From Brevipalpus yothersi (Eukaryota > Arthropoda > Arachnida > Trombidiformes > Tenuipalpidae), in NCBI GenBank assembly GCA_003956705.1, contig QZCP01000001.1, forward strand, positions 567,528-631,527: a stretch of 64,000 bases of DNA, given 5' to 3'. Below, piece after piece: positions 46,501 to 58,487 of the stretch. The notes below the pieces were generated by a model. It had not been told where the DNA came from. It saw nothing but the letters and a program-made list of their open reading frames with translations, and did no database searches. The stretch's first letter is position 1. Each line of letters begins with the position of its first letter. The translations under genes and the position numbers were made by a program.

Positions 46501-49098
46501 ATTGAATATAAAATGTGGCCATTCAGATGGCATAATTAAATCACTAAAATCGAGATGACGTTGAAGCCTGATCAGCTGGCCAAAAGTAGCTCGCCTTGTC
46601 TATACGCACGCGTTAAACATTCGGCATTAATTCTGGCGCTTTTCGTCATCGCAACACTTCTGCTAGAACTCGATCTATAATTTCCAATTTTTATCATTTT
46701 TATCATGAATCGGAATAATTTTCATATATCAGTCGATAAATGTTGAAAGGTTGTAGAGCTGGGAGACGAAAAACCAAATCTGGGCCACTGTGTGAGAGAG
46801 GAAAGATTTTCTTGGCTATTTTGGCATTTCATTTGTTCGAATTCAATTGATATAAGCGTGATGACGATATATTAGGTTAGAATCTAACTGGATTAATTTT
46901 CTTTCTCTTCATATGTTAATGAGCAGGCAAATATGCAGAGTCACATGGTATGGTTCAAAATTTCATGTATGATTTCGAAAAAAATGATACATTCCTCATG
47001 TGGCCACATTCGAACGCTTCGCATCCCCATTGGTGGGAAATGGCCGAACCATTATGGACCACAGCGGAAAAGCAAGGTGTAAAAACAGCTGTCTATTGGT
47101 CAGTACCTCACGAATATTTTCTGAAATCTTATAGTCAAAATCCATCGACAATTTCCATAAAATTACCGAGATATCAAAGCATTCAAGTAATCTTGACTGA
47201 TTCGATCTTTCAGGTGGGATGGATGCCAAATTAGAATAAAAAACACTGAACCAACAATGTGCTTGGAATATCAATCTTTTTGGACTTGGCCAAATGTAAA
47301 AAATGACACCATGGAAGCAATAGATGAGATTTTGGATAATTTTGAAAGTGATGAATGGCAGCTAGCACTCATCTATTATGAAGCTGTTGACGCTACAGGT
47401 ATCGATGAAATTTTAAACGTTCGACTGAGCTTTAGGTTCAACGTGGAACAGTGTGCCGATCAATTTTTCCCTAAAATATATGACCTAATCAAGAATTTAT
47501 GCTTCTGATTATTTTGATTCGAAGGACATGCTTTTGGACCCGAATCGTCGGATCGAGTAGAGGCGATGAGGGATCTCGATGAAATTTTATATCATCTCCA
47601 GGAACAAATTGAATCGCGCAATCTAACCGAAACTGTAAGTATCGAAAATATGACTGTAATATTTTAGCCCGATTATTCTAAACCAAGTCAAAGCTGAAAA
47701 TAGTCATAAGTATCAATAAAAATCAGTCATTTCTATTGAATTGCATAGCTGATTTGTCCTGTTGATCAGTTGAAATCAAGCTGAACTTTCTGAAAGTTTT
47801 TCTCAATTTTTCCATAATCTTTCCGATTTGATTTGAAAAATTTGTCTTCCAAACCTGCTAGCCCAAAAATATTAGCCACTCGATCATAAGATAGATTCTC
47901 TTTTTTTTGAAGTTCAAATCATACTTTACAAAATTGAATGAATCTTTGGCTAAGCTTTTTCAACCCCTCCTCATAATTCTAATTCTTCCTATTTTGCACT
48001 TCTTTCCCAACTCAGGTGAACACGGTGGTGGTCTCAGATCATGGAATGCTGATGGTAGAAACAGAAAATGATGCCAATAAAACAAAGATAATATCAATTG
48101 AGAAGATAATCGATGAGCATGATGTGATAGTGATGCTAGATCGAGGTGCTACATCAATGATAATACCTGTCCAGGGAAAAGAGAGTAAAGTAAGCAAACA
48201 AATAAAAATCATCATAAAGAATCACTATATTTGATCAATTTTTTCCGGCTAATTAACATTAGATTCTGGATGATCTCAAGAAGGCGAACACAAGTGGACT
48301 TCGCTTCTATGATAAACCAAATATTCCCACAAAATATCACTTCAAAAATAATCAACGAGTTGCTCCCATACTTCTAGTCGCTGATAAAGGCTATTTCTTG
48401 GAAGGGGTAAGACACTTTTTGACAAGCATTTTGAGCAAAATTTACGATCCACTATCATCATCGAAACCTTTTTAAGACACACATAACACATTCACATTTA
48501 ATAAGCTCTCATGTCTTCATTATGATGATATCCTCAGAATATTAATCGATCATGAATGATGATCGAGAGCATCAAGTGCTCTCTCCTCCTTCCTCTCTCT
48601 TCTTTCACACAAGATAACTATCTAATATAACTATCTTATTTTATTTTTTCACTCTCCTCGATTGGTCATCGATCGATGCCACGTGTATTGATCATTTTAT
48701 ACCTTTTCTCTTGGTCCATCCTTTTCGTGATAAAGTTTTCCAGCCACGGAAAAACTCGACCCATTTCTGATGTTCTGTACCCAGGACATCACGGATACGA
48801 TCCATACGATGTTAAAGAGATGAGAACCATTTTTTATGCCACTGGTTCGCGCCTTAAGCGTGGTTTTGTATCGAAACCTTTGATGATGACCGATCATTAT
48901 AATTTGATATGCTTTCTTCTGGGCATCGAAGCTGCACCCAACAACGGGTCATGGACCAGAGTTCAAGATATGGTGGCCGAAAGCAATGCTCACGTTGAAT
49001 ACTATACTTCACAGCCTGTATGTGAAAATGTTGGCACAGTTTTTCAATCGAGCATCAATCTGATGATCAGCATGGCAATCGTATTGATTTTGAGATAA
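39755..49098 (+). CDS. ENPP6: ENPP6-like glycerophosphocholine phosphodiesterase, GPI-anchored
   Basis: Seven exons, 39755-40040, 46927-47098, 47214-47398, 47525-47634, 48016-48189, 48263-48406 and 48736-49098, joined in frame; 477 aa (human ENPP6 440). A signal peptide is followed by the alkaline-phosphatase fold: metal Asp50 in LILILADGVR, nucleophile Ser86 in FPSNSYPNWYTIVTG, the ENPP6-like YWWDGCQIRI and PTMCLEY, a His site in DATGHAFGP, SDHGM, HHGYD, and the end NNGSWTRV. A hydrophobic C-terminus suggests a GPI anchor. Ser rather than Thr as nucleophile, and the surrounding residues, point to ENPP6, which releases phosphocholine from glycerophosphocholine and lysolipids at the cell surface. 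Intron 1 is 6.9 kb and contains two genes on the other strand; the remaining introns are short. The exon 7 acceptor (GATAAAG) is the least certain junction. Confidence 0.9.
41973..43368 (-). CDS. BPNT1: 3'(2'),5'-bisphosphate nucleotidase 1
   Basis: Five exons in transcript order, 43368-43240, 43126-43025, 42856-42700, 42610-42519 and 42446-41973, joined in frame; 317 aa (human 308). The inositol-monophosphatase fold is marked by ADRRAQ, the metal-site glutamates in IIGEE at the exon 2 end, VVWVDPLDGTREF, GAGNK and KKWDTCAPQAIL. The enzyme hydrolyses 3'-phosphoadenosine 5'-phosphate (PAP), the by-product of sulfation, to AMP in the cytosol, and is inhibited by lithium. The gene lies entirely within intron 1 of ENPP6 on the opposite strand. 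Its first intron holds a GT repeat (43180-43206), and a long GA/CT structure lies just upstream of its start. There is no N-terminal membrane anchor, so it is BPNT1 and not BPNT2. Confidence 0.93.
43510..43621. repeat. GA tract and facing CT tract upstream of BPNT1
   Basis: A pure GA repeat (43510-43576) is followed after about 15 nt by a CT repeat (43592-43621), so the two could pair into a long hairpin. The structure starts about 140 bp upstream of the BPNT1 start codon. Confidence 0.9.
44307..45969 (-). CDS. SLC35E1: SLC35E1-like nucleotide-sugar/triose-phosphate transporter family protein
   Basis: Three exons in transcript order, 45969-45645, 45582-45512 and 44972-44307, joined in frame; 353 aa (human SLC35E1 410). 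The protein is nearly all membrane helices, about ten. It opens with LWYLVSSSNAIVTKTIL, followed by FPYPMTVSIVQL, GKFAASLSSHISMWKVPISY, VKSTMPLFVVILSRL and, later, NIFSKNVM and SSKRIFVIVISL, all typical of the SLC35E/TPT branch of the drug/metabolite transporter superfamily. The cytosolic C-tail is polar. The substrate of SLC35E1 is not established; a Golgi or endosomal location is usual for the family. The gene is nested in intron 1 of ENPP6, upstream of BPNT1 on the same strand. SLC35E4 is a less likely alternative. Confidence 0.88.
45970..46926. other. End of ENPP6 intron 1 and upstream region of the SLC35E1-like gene
   Basis: Contains GA tracts at 46141-46196, about 175-225 bp upstream of the SLC35E1-like start codon, and a CA run near 46329-46355. 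No further gene. The preceding intron parts (40041-41972 and 43622-44306) also hold no gene that I can support. Confidence 0.6.
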
Positions 49099-51795
49099 AT
49101 TTCATTATATATTTCCATAGGAGCTTTTGAATCTTGCCATCAGAGGTTATTTACCACTGTTCATCATTCATTCATTCATCATTTTTCATTGCCATTCATT
49201 GATTAGTTGTAATTTATATATTCATATTCAATTCATAAGCCACATTCATTTGAACAAATCATTTCTCCTACACTCTGTAAAAGCTATCAATTATAAGACA
49301 ATTAAAAAAATGAAAGAAAGACATCACAAATCTTTCCGGGGTCTATGCTCTTAGTTGAATAAAATTTTCTCGTAACAATCCTGAGGAATAGCTTTCTCAC
49401 GTAGCCAAAGGCACCTGAGCTGATCATTAGCGGAAATAAATTAAGAATTTCTATTGCCCTCAGCTCTTTTAAAGTTTACCTAAGATGATTCACTTGAGAA
49501 AAGTAGAAAGGGTTGCCAATGCAACATACAAAGTTTTTTGAAAACTTTTGTTTCTTTCTCTCTAATCTCAAGACTTGATAAGCCTGCATAAAGATTTTTT
49601 CTCCTCAGAAAATCACTGAAGACGAAACCTTCCATGAATAAGATCAACATTCAATCTAATGAATTCCTAAGCTACATGAATTACAGACCCTCGAGGTGTT
49701 CGGAAGAAGAAGTTCATCTTTAATTCAAAAGATGTACCGTCACACCTCTGAGAATAGCAGCAATTTTTAGCTGTCGTTTATTAAGTTCCACAACAATTGA
49801 AGGTAAGGCCTCACTCCTTTACCAATAATTAGACACTTTTAAAAATTAATGAGCGATCCAACTTTTTCTTCTCCAGAGAACAATTACTGTAGAGAACATC
49901 ATCACTCATCTGTGGCCACCCTTGGATCAAGAAAATAATTTAGAGATTCCTACACTCTCAAACTACATGTATGTCCCCTGAAATTGTCGAAGAATTAGAA
50001 AGGTTTGAGAAATAGTGGAAATAATCGAGAGAGAGAGAGAGAGGGAAAATTTTCGCAATCAGTTTTCACTGATTTGTAAAGAAGAAAGAGTGTATTTTCG
50101 GTAGCTCTTGAGCCATTTTATTGCTTACTATTCAGAGCATTGCTAAGCATTTTCAATCAATTTTCTCACCTGATTTAGGTTCATCAGAATAAATCCAAGT
50201 GGACATGTGTGGCCCCAGTCGGCCGATGAAGCTGTAGAATGGCCACAACAATTTAACCAACAGAATTAGAGTTGATTTCTGATGGCGTGCGAACAAGGTT
50301 GTGAGAGAGTGTTTGGGATGAGCAATCATTTGACTTTATGGCAATCTGTATCGCGTTGGCCTTTCACTCCCTCCAGGCGATGAGTGATCTAGTTTATCCG
50401 ATGTCCAATTGATTTAGTGATACAACACTTGTATGTTGGAGCAAAAGTATGCGATCCACCAAGAAATGGCCAAATTTAGCTCAAGCAATATTAGAACGTG
50501 AAAACTTTGATCAAGAAGCCGCATCGTCAAGAAAAATCAAATTCTTTAGATGATCCTGAGAAAATGTTAATTCAAATTCAATGGCTTCACTATATAGTCT
50601 TATGGAACCAGGAGAAAGCAGATGACTTTTTTTTCTTCCCCTTTGGAAAGGAGCGCAAAATTTCGATTCATGTCCAATTCAGGACATGAATCATGAAAAG
50701 TAATAAGAGAGATAGAGAGAAAGAGAGAAGAGGTCATCTCATCTCACTCTAATCATAGTTAACTAGTGGTGATAATAATCAGGTTAATTTGTTTCTTCAG
50801 CTCCAAACAGAGCGGTCATTGGATGATCCTGATGATACTCTAACTAGCGTTCAAATAATGCAATCGAGATCGATCGAGTAGCATGATAATGCTTTGTATC
50901 CATTTTCTCACCCAGCTCAGTTGATACTTTAAATTATGGTATGGAAGGGAAAAAATTCAAGTTAAGCTTGCCCATCATTCGGACTTAATCATAATTAACA
51001 GCTCTGCCAGTGTCAGGGTCACGATTGATAGGGGAAAAGTATGGTAAAAATTCTAGTGATAAGAAGCTGACAAGCTTGTGATACATTTTGGCTGGAACTC
51101 TTCAATCAGACTCTCAGGTCCTGTTTAGCCTGAAAGGAAAGAATCTATCTTGCTATTTGGGAAAAAAAATACAGAATATGAACTCTCAAAGTGATAAAAT
51201 TAAAATAGAAAAGAAGCTACAAAACAATTTTCTAGTTTTTGAGAAAAATCACATCCTTCACGAGTTGAGATCATAGTAATTTGTTTTTTCATGATCGACT
51301 GATCTAAGTCTTGGAAAGGAATTCTCTCAGCAATAAAGATGATGGTAGTTTATACTGACTGTGATACTTTTTGGATTCAATTCTTCTGATTCAATAGGCC
51401 ACACACACAATCAAAATCGGGACCGTTACATGCAAAATTATATGTACAGTTAGGCGTCAAACAGTTAAGATCAGCCAATAAAAAGTACGAATAAAAAGCG
51501 CTACGATTTTGACAAAACTTTACCCATTCTTGAGGCCAAAAAGCAACAAAAAAACAGGTTGAACACATAGTTGCCTGTTTTTGGAATGATTTGGTCAGCA
51601 CATTTTGGCATAAGTATGTGTTTCAATGGCCTACGAGAAGAAAAAGGAGGAGAGAAAGAAGAAGAAGATGAGGATGAAGATGAAGAAGCTGATTTCCGTG
51701 ATTTTCGTCGGCCGATCGGGCAGGCCTAAGCAAATGAGCAAAGGGCCGTAAGGAGATGATTTGGGGGTCCATTGCTTGAGTAGTTTGGCCCGCTC

Positions 51796-51860
<65 letters not shown>

Positions 51861-52258
51861 CTGATCCGGATCTGTTTTTTTTTCTTGCTGACATGAGCAT
51901 CCAACGTCGATCCAAGCGACCATCCTTCTAACAGAACTACCGTTATTAGAACAACGTATGAAGGGGGGAGAGAGAGAAGGGCAAAGTGGAAAGGAGCATC
52001 AAGACCGCATCATCTTCGCTCCCTATTCTACTCTTTTTCTGAATCTACATCATCTTTCACTTCTCAGTCTACATCCGAACAGCTCAGTCGTTCTTTTACT
52101 CAGCTCATACTGTGAAAAGCAAGCTATCAGTTGATTTTTTTGTGTGTCTGATTATATTTGCTCGTTGATTTTCTTTTTTTTTTCGTTCAGTGGATCTGCC
52201 AATGGCAAATTGTTTATAACTGTACCGTTCAAGAGGTACTTTCTTTGTTTCAACTAAT
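49099..52258. other. Intergenic region ENPP6 / serine-rich gene
   Basis: About 3.2 kb without a supported gene. AATAAA at 49358 probably ends ENPP6. A GA tract lies at 50026-50044 and a long pure CT tract at 51799-51856. The remainder is AT-rich. Confidence 0.55.
51799..51856. repeat. CT dinucleotide tract upstream of the serine-rich gene
   Basis: Uninterrupted CT repeat of about 58 nt, some 400 bp before the start codon at 52259, with the pyrimidine strand as sense strand. Confidence 0.95.
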
Positions 52259-55200
52259 ATGTCCAAATTAACTATCGTAAGTTATTCAATTTACTCTAAT
52301 TGTTCGAAACTTTTCATGTTTGCCTGAGACAATAAGTTGATACAATAGAAAGACTTCCTGAGACTGTCGTTGAAAATTATTCTCATGAATTGGCCACGAA
52401 CCATTGTGAACATACTCTTGGAAAGGTGTGAAAGTCGAAAAACTCGAATCTTGGAGTTTTCCCAGTTGTGTATGAATGGCTATGAGATGTAGCGGGATTT
52501 TTCACTTAAGCACAGTAGATTCCAGTTAAGATCTATTTTCCAAGAAATTTTTTCATCTGTTCATGCTCGATATATATGAAAGTGTGAATGAGCCTTCAAT
52601 TTCACCATTCGAACTTTCTGAATGGGTTTTGAAACACAGATTAACTCTTTTTTGGCACAAAAGTTCTATCGTTCAGAGGAAATCATTCTATTTTTCCAAT
52701 GCATCTAGATGGGTTCAGATGATTTGAATATCCAGATATTCAGCTTCATTCCCAACCCATTATAGGGTCTCTCAAACTATCTTAAGAAACAAATGAGCTA
52801 TGATAAACTTTTCTAGACGTTTTATGAGGCTTGATAGATATAACAATGCTTGTGTACTTTTGCGATTCTTCTATATATTGAGGATTGAGGATATTATCTA
52901 CAGAACACATTGGCTTATGGTTATCAATATTTATTAGGAGAGAATTTGCTTTTGTTCTAATCATAATTTATATTTAAAACATATCTCAGCGATTTAAATT
53001 GTTCAAGCAGGTGAAGGGTTGATCTTGAATTCAGCCTACTAACTTGCTCGTGATTAGTATTCAGATTAGTTTTACCATATGAAATGGCAAAGTAACGGTA
53101 TGTTTGTTTGCCTCAATTTTCTATCTTATCTGAACCGGTAGTAGGCCTAGAACGTGCTGAATGATAATGCAAAGTGTATATCACAGAAATCCGGTCTACT
53201 TTAGGGGACAAAATTATGCTCAGATTCTTTTATGATTAGCATTCTCAGAATGTTTATTCATCAAGAATGACGAACAAAATATTGTACATACTTGCTTCTG
53301 AAAGAATTTTCATTCTAAACAATTTTTCATCACCTGTTTTCAGCGGATTAACATAATCCGTGGTCTGGTGCACTGAAATCTTGTGGGAATGAAAGCAGGT
53401 TAAAAAATATATATAAAGTTTAATCGAATAGTTCCATCATGAGCTGTCAATGATAAGAGAAAGATTCATCAACTTCCGTCAACTAACGGTCAAAGTAGCG
53501 CCTCTCATGTGTGTATTGAGACTGGTTTATGGGTCAAGATCAAGGCCAATCAATGTACTCTCACATTACTTAAGCTTGTTGAGCAATGATACAGTCTCTC
53601 ATGAAGATAATCTCTTGCATGATGAACAGTGATGACATGTTGCTTGATGAATTATCCGGGTTGTGAATGAGAAGGGAGAGAAAAATTTTTGAGTCAAATG
53701 AACTTCAGATTGGACTGAAAATTAATAATCTCTTTCTCTTTCTCCTTCTCTCTCTCTCTCTCTCTCTCTTTTACACAGTTAGCCATCATCTTTACCACCT
53801 ATTTTTGTCTCCTAAGTCTGCCACAAGCATCTGCTGACTATGAGTCGGACTTTTTCGGACCAAAATTGGTGATCAGAGCACCAAGGTCGATAACCAATAT
53901 CTTCCGTCGATTTTTTGGAGGAAGACGAAAGCAAACGGTAAGTTGCTGTCACCAGTGAAGCTTGTGACTTGGTCTACTTTGATTTTTGGGCGGCTTGGCT
54001 CAGGGGGCCAGTTTGGGAAAAATCACCACCACCACAACTACTACTATTAGGGTAAAATAGTGGCCCGGTACATTATGCTTGATTTCGGGTGGCCTCATTT
54101 TTTTCTCTCCTTCTTCTTCTCCTTCTTCTTCTTTCATTCACTCAAACAATGTCTGCATTCTTGTCCATCATCATCAGTATTGATGGCAAACAATGACCGA
54201 TGCATTCGTTCGAGTTCATTTCCTTTTTTGAATAGTAGTGAAATTTGACTTAATTCGATTGGATTAAAGTTTTTTCCCTACCGTTCTAGATGAAAACTTT
54301 GTTGTGATGTGGTCAGGTCAGTACAACCAGTGGATAGTTGAATGAATCACATAGTAGGACAAGGGAAAAGGCTGTTCTTGAGTCTTCTCTTCGACAATCA
54401 AACACACATCTACACACGAATGATTGTTGCCAAAAATACAAAAGATTAAAGAGTATATCCAAATTAGCCTACAATTTCGGTATCAGCCAAGGGATAAAAT
54501 AGCTTTGATAAAGTAAATCATGCATAAGCTCGATTTTCAGGATCTTTCCGCTAGCTAAAAAATGATGTTAGGCTTTTGAGAATATTTCATCCCCTGAGCA
54601 AATCCGTTTTCATCATGAGAAAAAACTGATGAAAAACTTTGAGAGATTAAAATATTCACTCTCATCATATTTAATGAGATGTGAAATGTTGCCTAAAATT
54701 GAAATGCAAAATCAAATTAGATCAAACAAGCAAAAATTTTGTTCAGTCATCAGGTTCTATTTTGTTTTTTTTCTTTACTCATGTCTTGCTCTCAAATTAC
54801 CTGATCATGATTGATCTGAATTATCCACCATTTCCCTGTTTTAACATCTTCTTCCATTCCATAACACTGTGAAGACCTACAGTGGAAGAGACATGGACAG
54901 CCTGAGGATATTTGGAATGTATATAAATTTTTGTCAGCTTGTTACTATATCTTTGATATAATATTATAATATTTTCCCATCCGATACACGACCGAGATTC
55001 TTCGAGATGATGATAACGGTGTTTATGATGATCATACATGTGATGAAACTTGAAATTATTAATCTTGAAAAAAATTGTGCCACTCGAGAGAAGAGTAGAA
55101 AATCGGGTTTCATTCAAATCTCATAGCTCTAATCATGAAAGAAGATCATGAATCATTTTATCCTTATTATATTATGTTGATCTTCAATTTTTCCATGAAT

Positions 55201-56317
55201 TTAAATCAGCTTCCATCATCTTCATCCTTTTCAGGGTTTCCAAGGAACCGCTCAAGCCCAACAGCCTTATGATGTAGCAGCTGCTTCCTATTATCCAAGC
55301 TATATGCCCGGTTCATATCATGGACTACCATATTCATCAGGTTATGGTAGCTTCGGTGGATATCATCCTTTGACCTCAAGTTTCGCCTCTTATCCTGGCC
55401 TGGACTATGGTAGCATGGCATCAGCGGCCAGTCTATACCCTGGATTCTCTCCCTACTCCAGCAGCCTCTCAGGATCAAGTGGTATCGACTATCAGTCCTA
55501 TTTGGATTCCTTGAGCGGAAGTTCCAGTGTGGGTGGAGGTAGAGGAGGAGTAGGATCAAGTGTTGGCTCATCTTCATCACCGTCCGGCTCATCGAGCGTT
55601 GCCTCATCATCTTCATCAGCCTCTGGTGTATCCTCATCAGGCTCATCTAGTAGCGATCAGGACACCTCAGCCTCATCACTCAGTGTGAAAGGCGATTATC
55701 CATCATCCATATCATTGAAGAGTCTGTACTCATCATTCCCATTCGCATATTCACCGGAAGCTTCCGCTCTCGATTGGCATGTTCCGTTTGCACGAAAACA
55801 TGGTCTGAGAAGAATGTCCGCTGACAAAAGCAATGTTGCTTATCAGATGCAGAAATTGATGGGTCAAAGTAATCAGCAGCAGAGTTTAAAACAAAAGGAA
55901 AGATACTATAAGGAACAAGATCAGATTCGAAATATGCTCATGAATCCACAAGAGTATATTGCTCAGATAATCCAACAGGAATTAGCATCTCAGCAAGCTC
56001 AATTACAGTCTGGTGTATCGGCTCGTTCTACTCCTGACAATCAACCAGCTGCATCTTCTGTATCTGCCTCAGTCTCTTCATCCTCCTCACCCAACTATCA
56101 GTCACAATCGAATTATTATTATTCTTCCGCTCAGGCTTCTGGTAAACCACGAAGCAGTTTGTCTGCCTCAGCAAGCTCAACATCTCAATCAGTGTCCAGG
56201 AAAGGTTCTGGATTGAGCAGTAATCAAGTATCAGCATATGATCGCTCTTCCAGTTCGGAGTCTAGTGGATCCAGCAAGTCTTCCCTACGAGCAAGATCCT
56301 ATTCAGACTCTTCATGA
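52259..56317 (+). CDS. Secreted serine-rich protein of unknown function
   Basis: I do not recognise this gene. Three exons: a tiny first exon 52259-52276 (MSKLTI), then 53779-53937 and 55235-56317, all phase 0; 419 aa. Exons 1 and 2 together give a good signal peptide ending near LPQASA, followed by an acidic-aromatic stretch and a basic one (FRRFFGGRRKQ). Exon 3 begins with Tyr/Gly/Ser repeats (SYHGLPYSSGYGSFGGYHP), then polyserine runs, a non-repetitive charged core (~250-330, ARKHGLRRMSADKS to QIIQQELASQQAQ), and a second Ser-rich tail. By my count 107 of the last 337 residues are Ser. A matrix, cuticle, silk or glue protein would fit, but nothing proves it. The exon 2 acceptor uses a long CT run (53730-53770). 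Poly(A) signal at 56565. H4 follows 0.7 kb downstream. Confidence 0.75.
53938..55234. other. Second intron of the serine-rich gene
   Basis: 1.3-kb intron (GTAAGT ... TTTTCAG). No nested gene seen; intron 1 (52277-53778) is also empty of supported genes. Confidence 0.6.
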
Positions 56318-56810
56318 TTATCAGAAAATTATATTGTCGACTCCGATTAGTAAAGACAGCAAAGTTTGTTGGATCATCAGATATGAAAGAGACAGAGCCT
56401 CAGAAATCCAACTCACAAAGAGGAAGTACTTCTCGTCTATTTATTCAAATTCGACATGAGAAGCCATCTTATTTTCTCCTTCTTCTTCCCTTCAAAAGAC
56501 ATTTGATTTTGTTTTCAAACTTTTCAAGTTCAAATATTCATGATTTTAGAGAAATTTAAACGAAAATAAACAAAGCCTAATCATGATCAAGTCCAGATTC
56601 GAGCAACTTTATCCACTTATAGCCTAGTCATCGCATTCGCTCGTACAACATTAAACAGATTCAATACAAGCGAATTTGAAATTCGATTTGTATGAAAGGG
56701 GTAGCAATTAAATTAGATTCCTTAATTTGATTTTGATTGACCAGATATTTAAGGGAAAGAAATCTCTTTCTGCCAATCTCGTTAACTTAAAGCCGGCCGA
56801 TAGTTAACCA
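56318..56810. other. Spacer between the serine-rich gene and H4 copy 2
   Basis: 3' UTR with AATAAA at 56565-56570, then spacer. The corresponding spacer at the two broken copies is shorter by about 300 bp, so this is the longer, probably ancestral form. Confidence 0.5.
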
Positions 56811-56938
56811 TAGGTAGCCATAGCAATACGCGCGCATACAAAATTGCTGCATATGATTGGCTGAAATCAAAAACGAACGAGAATGAGAACTCATTGAGTT
56901 CTCGTTGCGTTCGCTTATAATATGACCCACTATATAAA
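56811..56938 (+). promoter_or_regulatory. Histone H4 promoter (copy 2)
   Basis: Same order as in copy 1: a CCATAGCAATACGCGCG block, inverted CCAAT (GATTGGCTGAAATC), a perfect 19-nt palindrome GAGAACTCATTGAGTTCTC (56885-56903), then TATATAAA (56931-56938). Confidence 0.8.
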
Positions 56939-57035
56939 GCAAAACACATTCATTTACATTTCATCATTTCGATCTGTGTCTCTTGTTCTCTTGTCAATAT
57001 TTTGAATCTTTTTACAATTCAATTAAAAACTCTAA

Positions 57036-57356
<321 letters not shown>

Positions 57357-57408
57357 GCGATTGTTATACACATCTCTTGGTCCATCGACTACCAATTTAT
57401 TTGAAAAC

Positions 57409-57424
57409 GGCCTTTTTCAAGGCC
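57409..57424 (+). terminator. Histone 3' stem-loop (H4 copy 2)
   Basis: GGCCTTTTTCAAGGCC hairpin, followed by the purine-rich GAAAAAGAG. AATAAA lies further downstream at 57522. Confidence 0.95.
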
Positions 57425-57679
57425 AACCATTTTTATGTGAAAAAGAGTAATTGCTTTTATTGAGCTCACTACGAAGAATTTATCTGATTTGTTTCTCTTT
57501 CATTCAAATAGTCATCTATTTAATAAACAGACGTTTTTCTATCTATGTAAAGCTAATCTTCATTTCGAGGCCATTTCTATCTATTCTATGTGATTACTAT
57601 GCTCATTCAAAATGCGACCGCGTCCATCATCCACCCTAATATATCATATTTAAATCCTATTCAGGTTTTTTAAAGCAAC

Positions 57680-57957
57680 AATACAGAGTTAGCTATAAAC
57701 AATCATTTTTATTATTGAAATCAGGTAAAATTGCAAGCTCTTTCTGTGAATTTTGGGACCTTACGTTTCAAAGGCCACCCAGGTTTGGTCTTTACATTTT
57801 ACACATAAAGCTCCTGAACGTTTATTATAAATACATAGTCCAGGTTGATTGATAATTTGGCCATAAATAGACAACTCAGCTTGAGGCAAATTAAGAGGAG
57901 ACGATTCTCGAAAGTCAATCATATCGTGCAGCCGAAGAGTTTGGGCCTCATCCATTC
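57680..57957 (-). pseudogene. 3' fragment of MTFMT
   Basis: Matches the 3' end of MTFMT (source ~34905-35240), covering only about the last 85 codons plus the UTR. A deletion of roughly 65 bp has removed part of the coding region just before the stop, and there is no catalytic core. Homology stops at about GGCCTCATCCATTCGGTAT and the next sequence is the COX5B 3' flank, an order that does not occur at the source. Confidence 0.9.
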
Positions 57958-57971
57958 GGTATTGAACGGTG

Positions 57972-58487
57972 AAAAATAAAATAAAACTGATTCTTCGAAA
58001 GTGAGCTACAAAGAATTGCTAATTACAGTTGCCATCTCAAAGAGAGTGAATATAACCTTGTTTTCGGTTCCTTCCTGAGAAATATAAATTGTTGCAAAAA
58101 TATACAAGATAAGCTAAACACTCTATGTTGATGGAGAGAGGTGAAATAATAAGCTCGAAACCGCTAAGATTCGGTTGATTGTCACTCTTCTCCAAAGTAT
58201 ACTGGCGAATGCCTCTTGGTATTCTTTCCATCATTGAATATCAATGCTGAATCCCACATTTAATCTGTCTTCTTTTTAGAAAACAATACCCACAGTGAAT
58301 GTTTGGACTGTCGTTCACAGCTGACTTCAGTATCTACATGTATTTACAAAAAATTAGTACACCCTGGATCCAAGATGTAGCTCTTGGATAGAGTCAGTCG
58401 AGGCTCTTTGCTCGAAAGTTACCAGTCGAAACAGTTAGTCATCATCGGTGAGCTCAACCCCTGAATCTAGCAATCAAGCAATCCTGT
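57972..58487 (+). repeat. Duplicated segment C: COX5B 3' flank (derived copy)
   Basis: Copy of 32681-33182 starting at the COX5B poly(A) signal, with no COX5B coding sequence before it. It is joined directly to the MTFMT 3' fragment. Confidence 0.85.
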
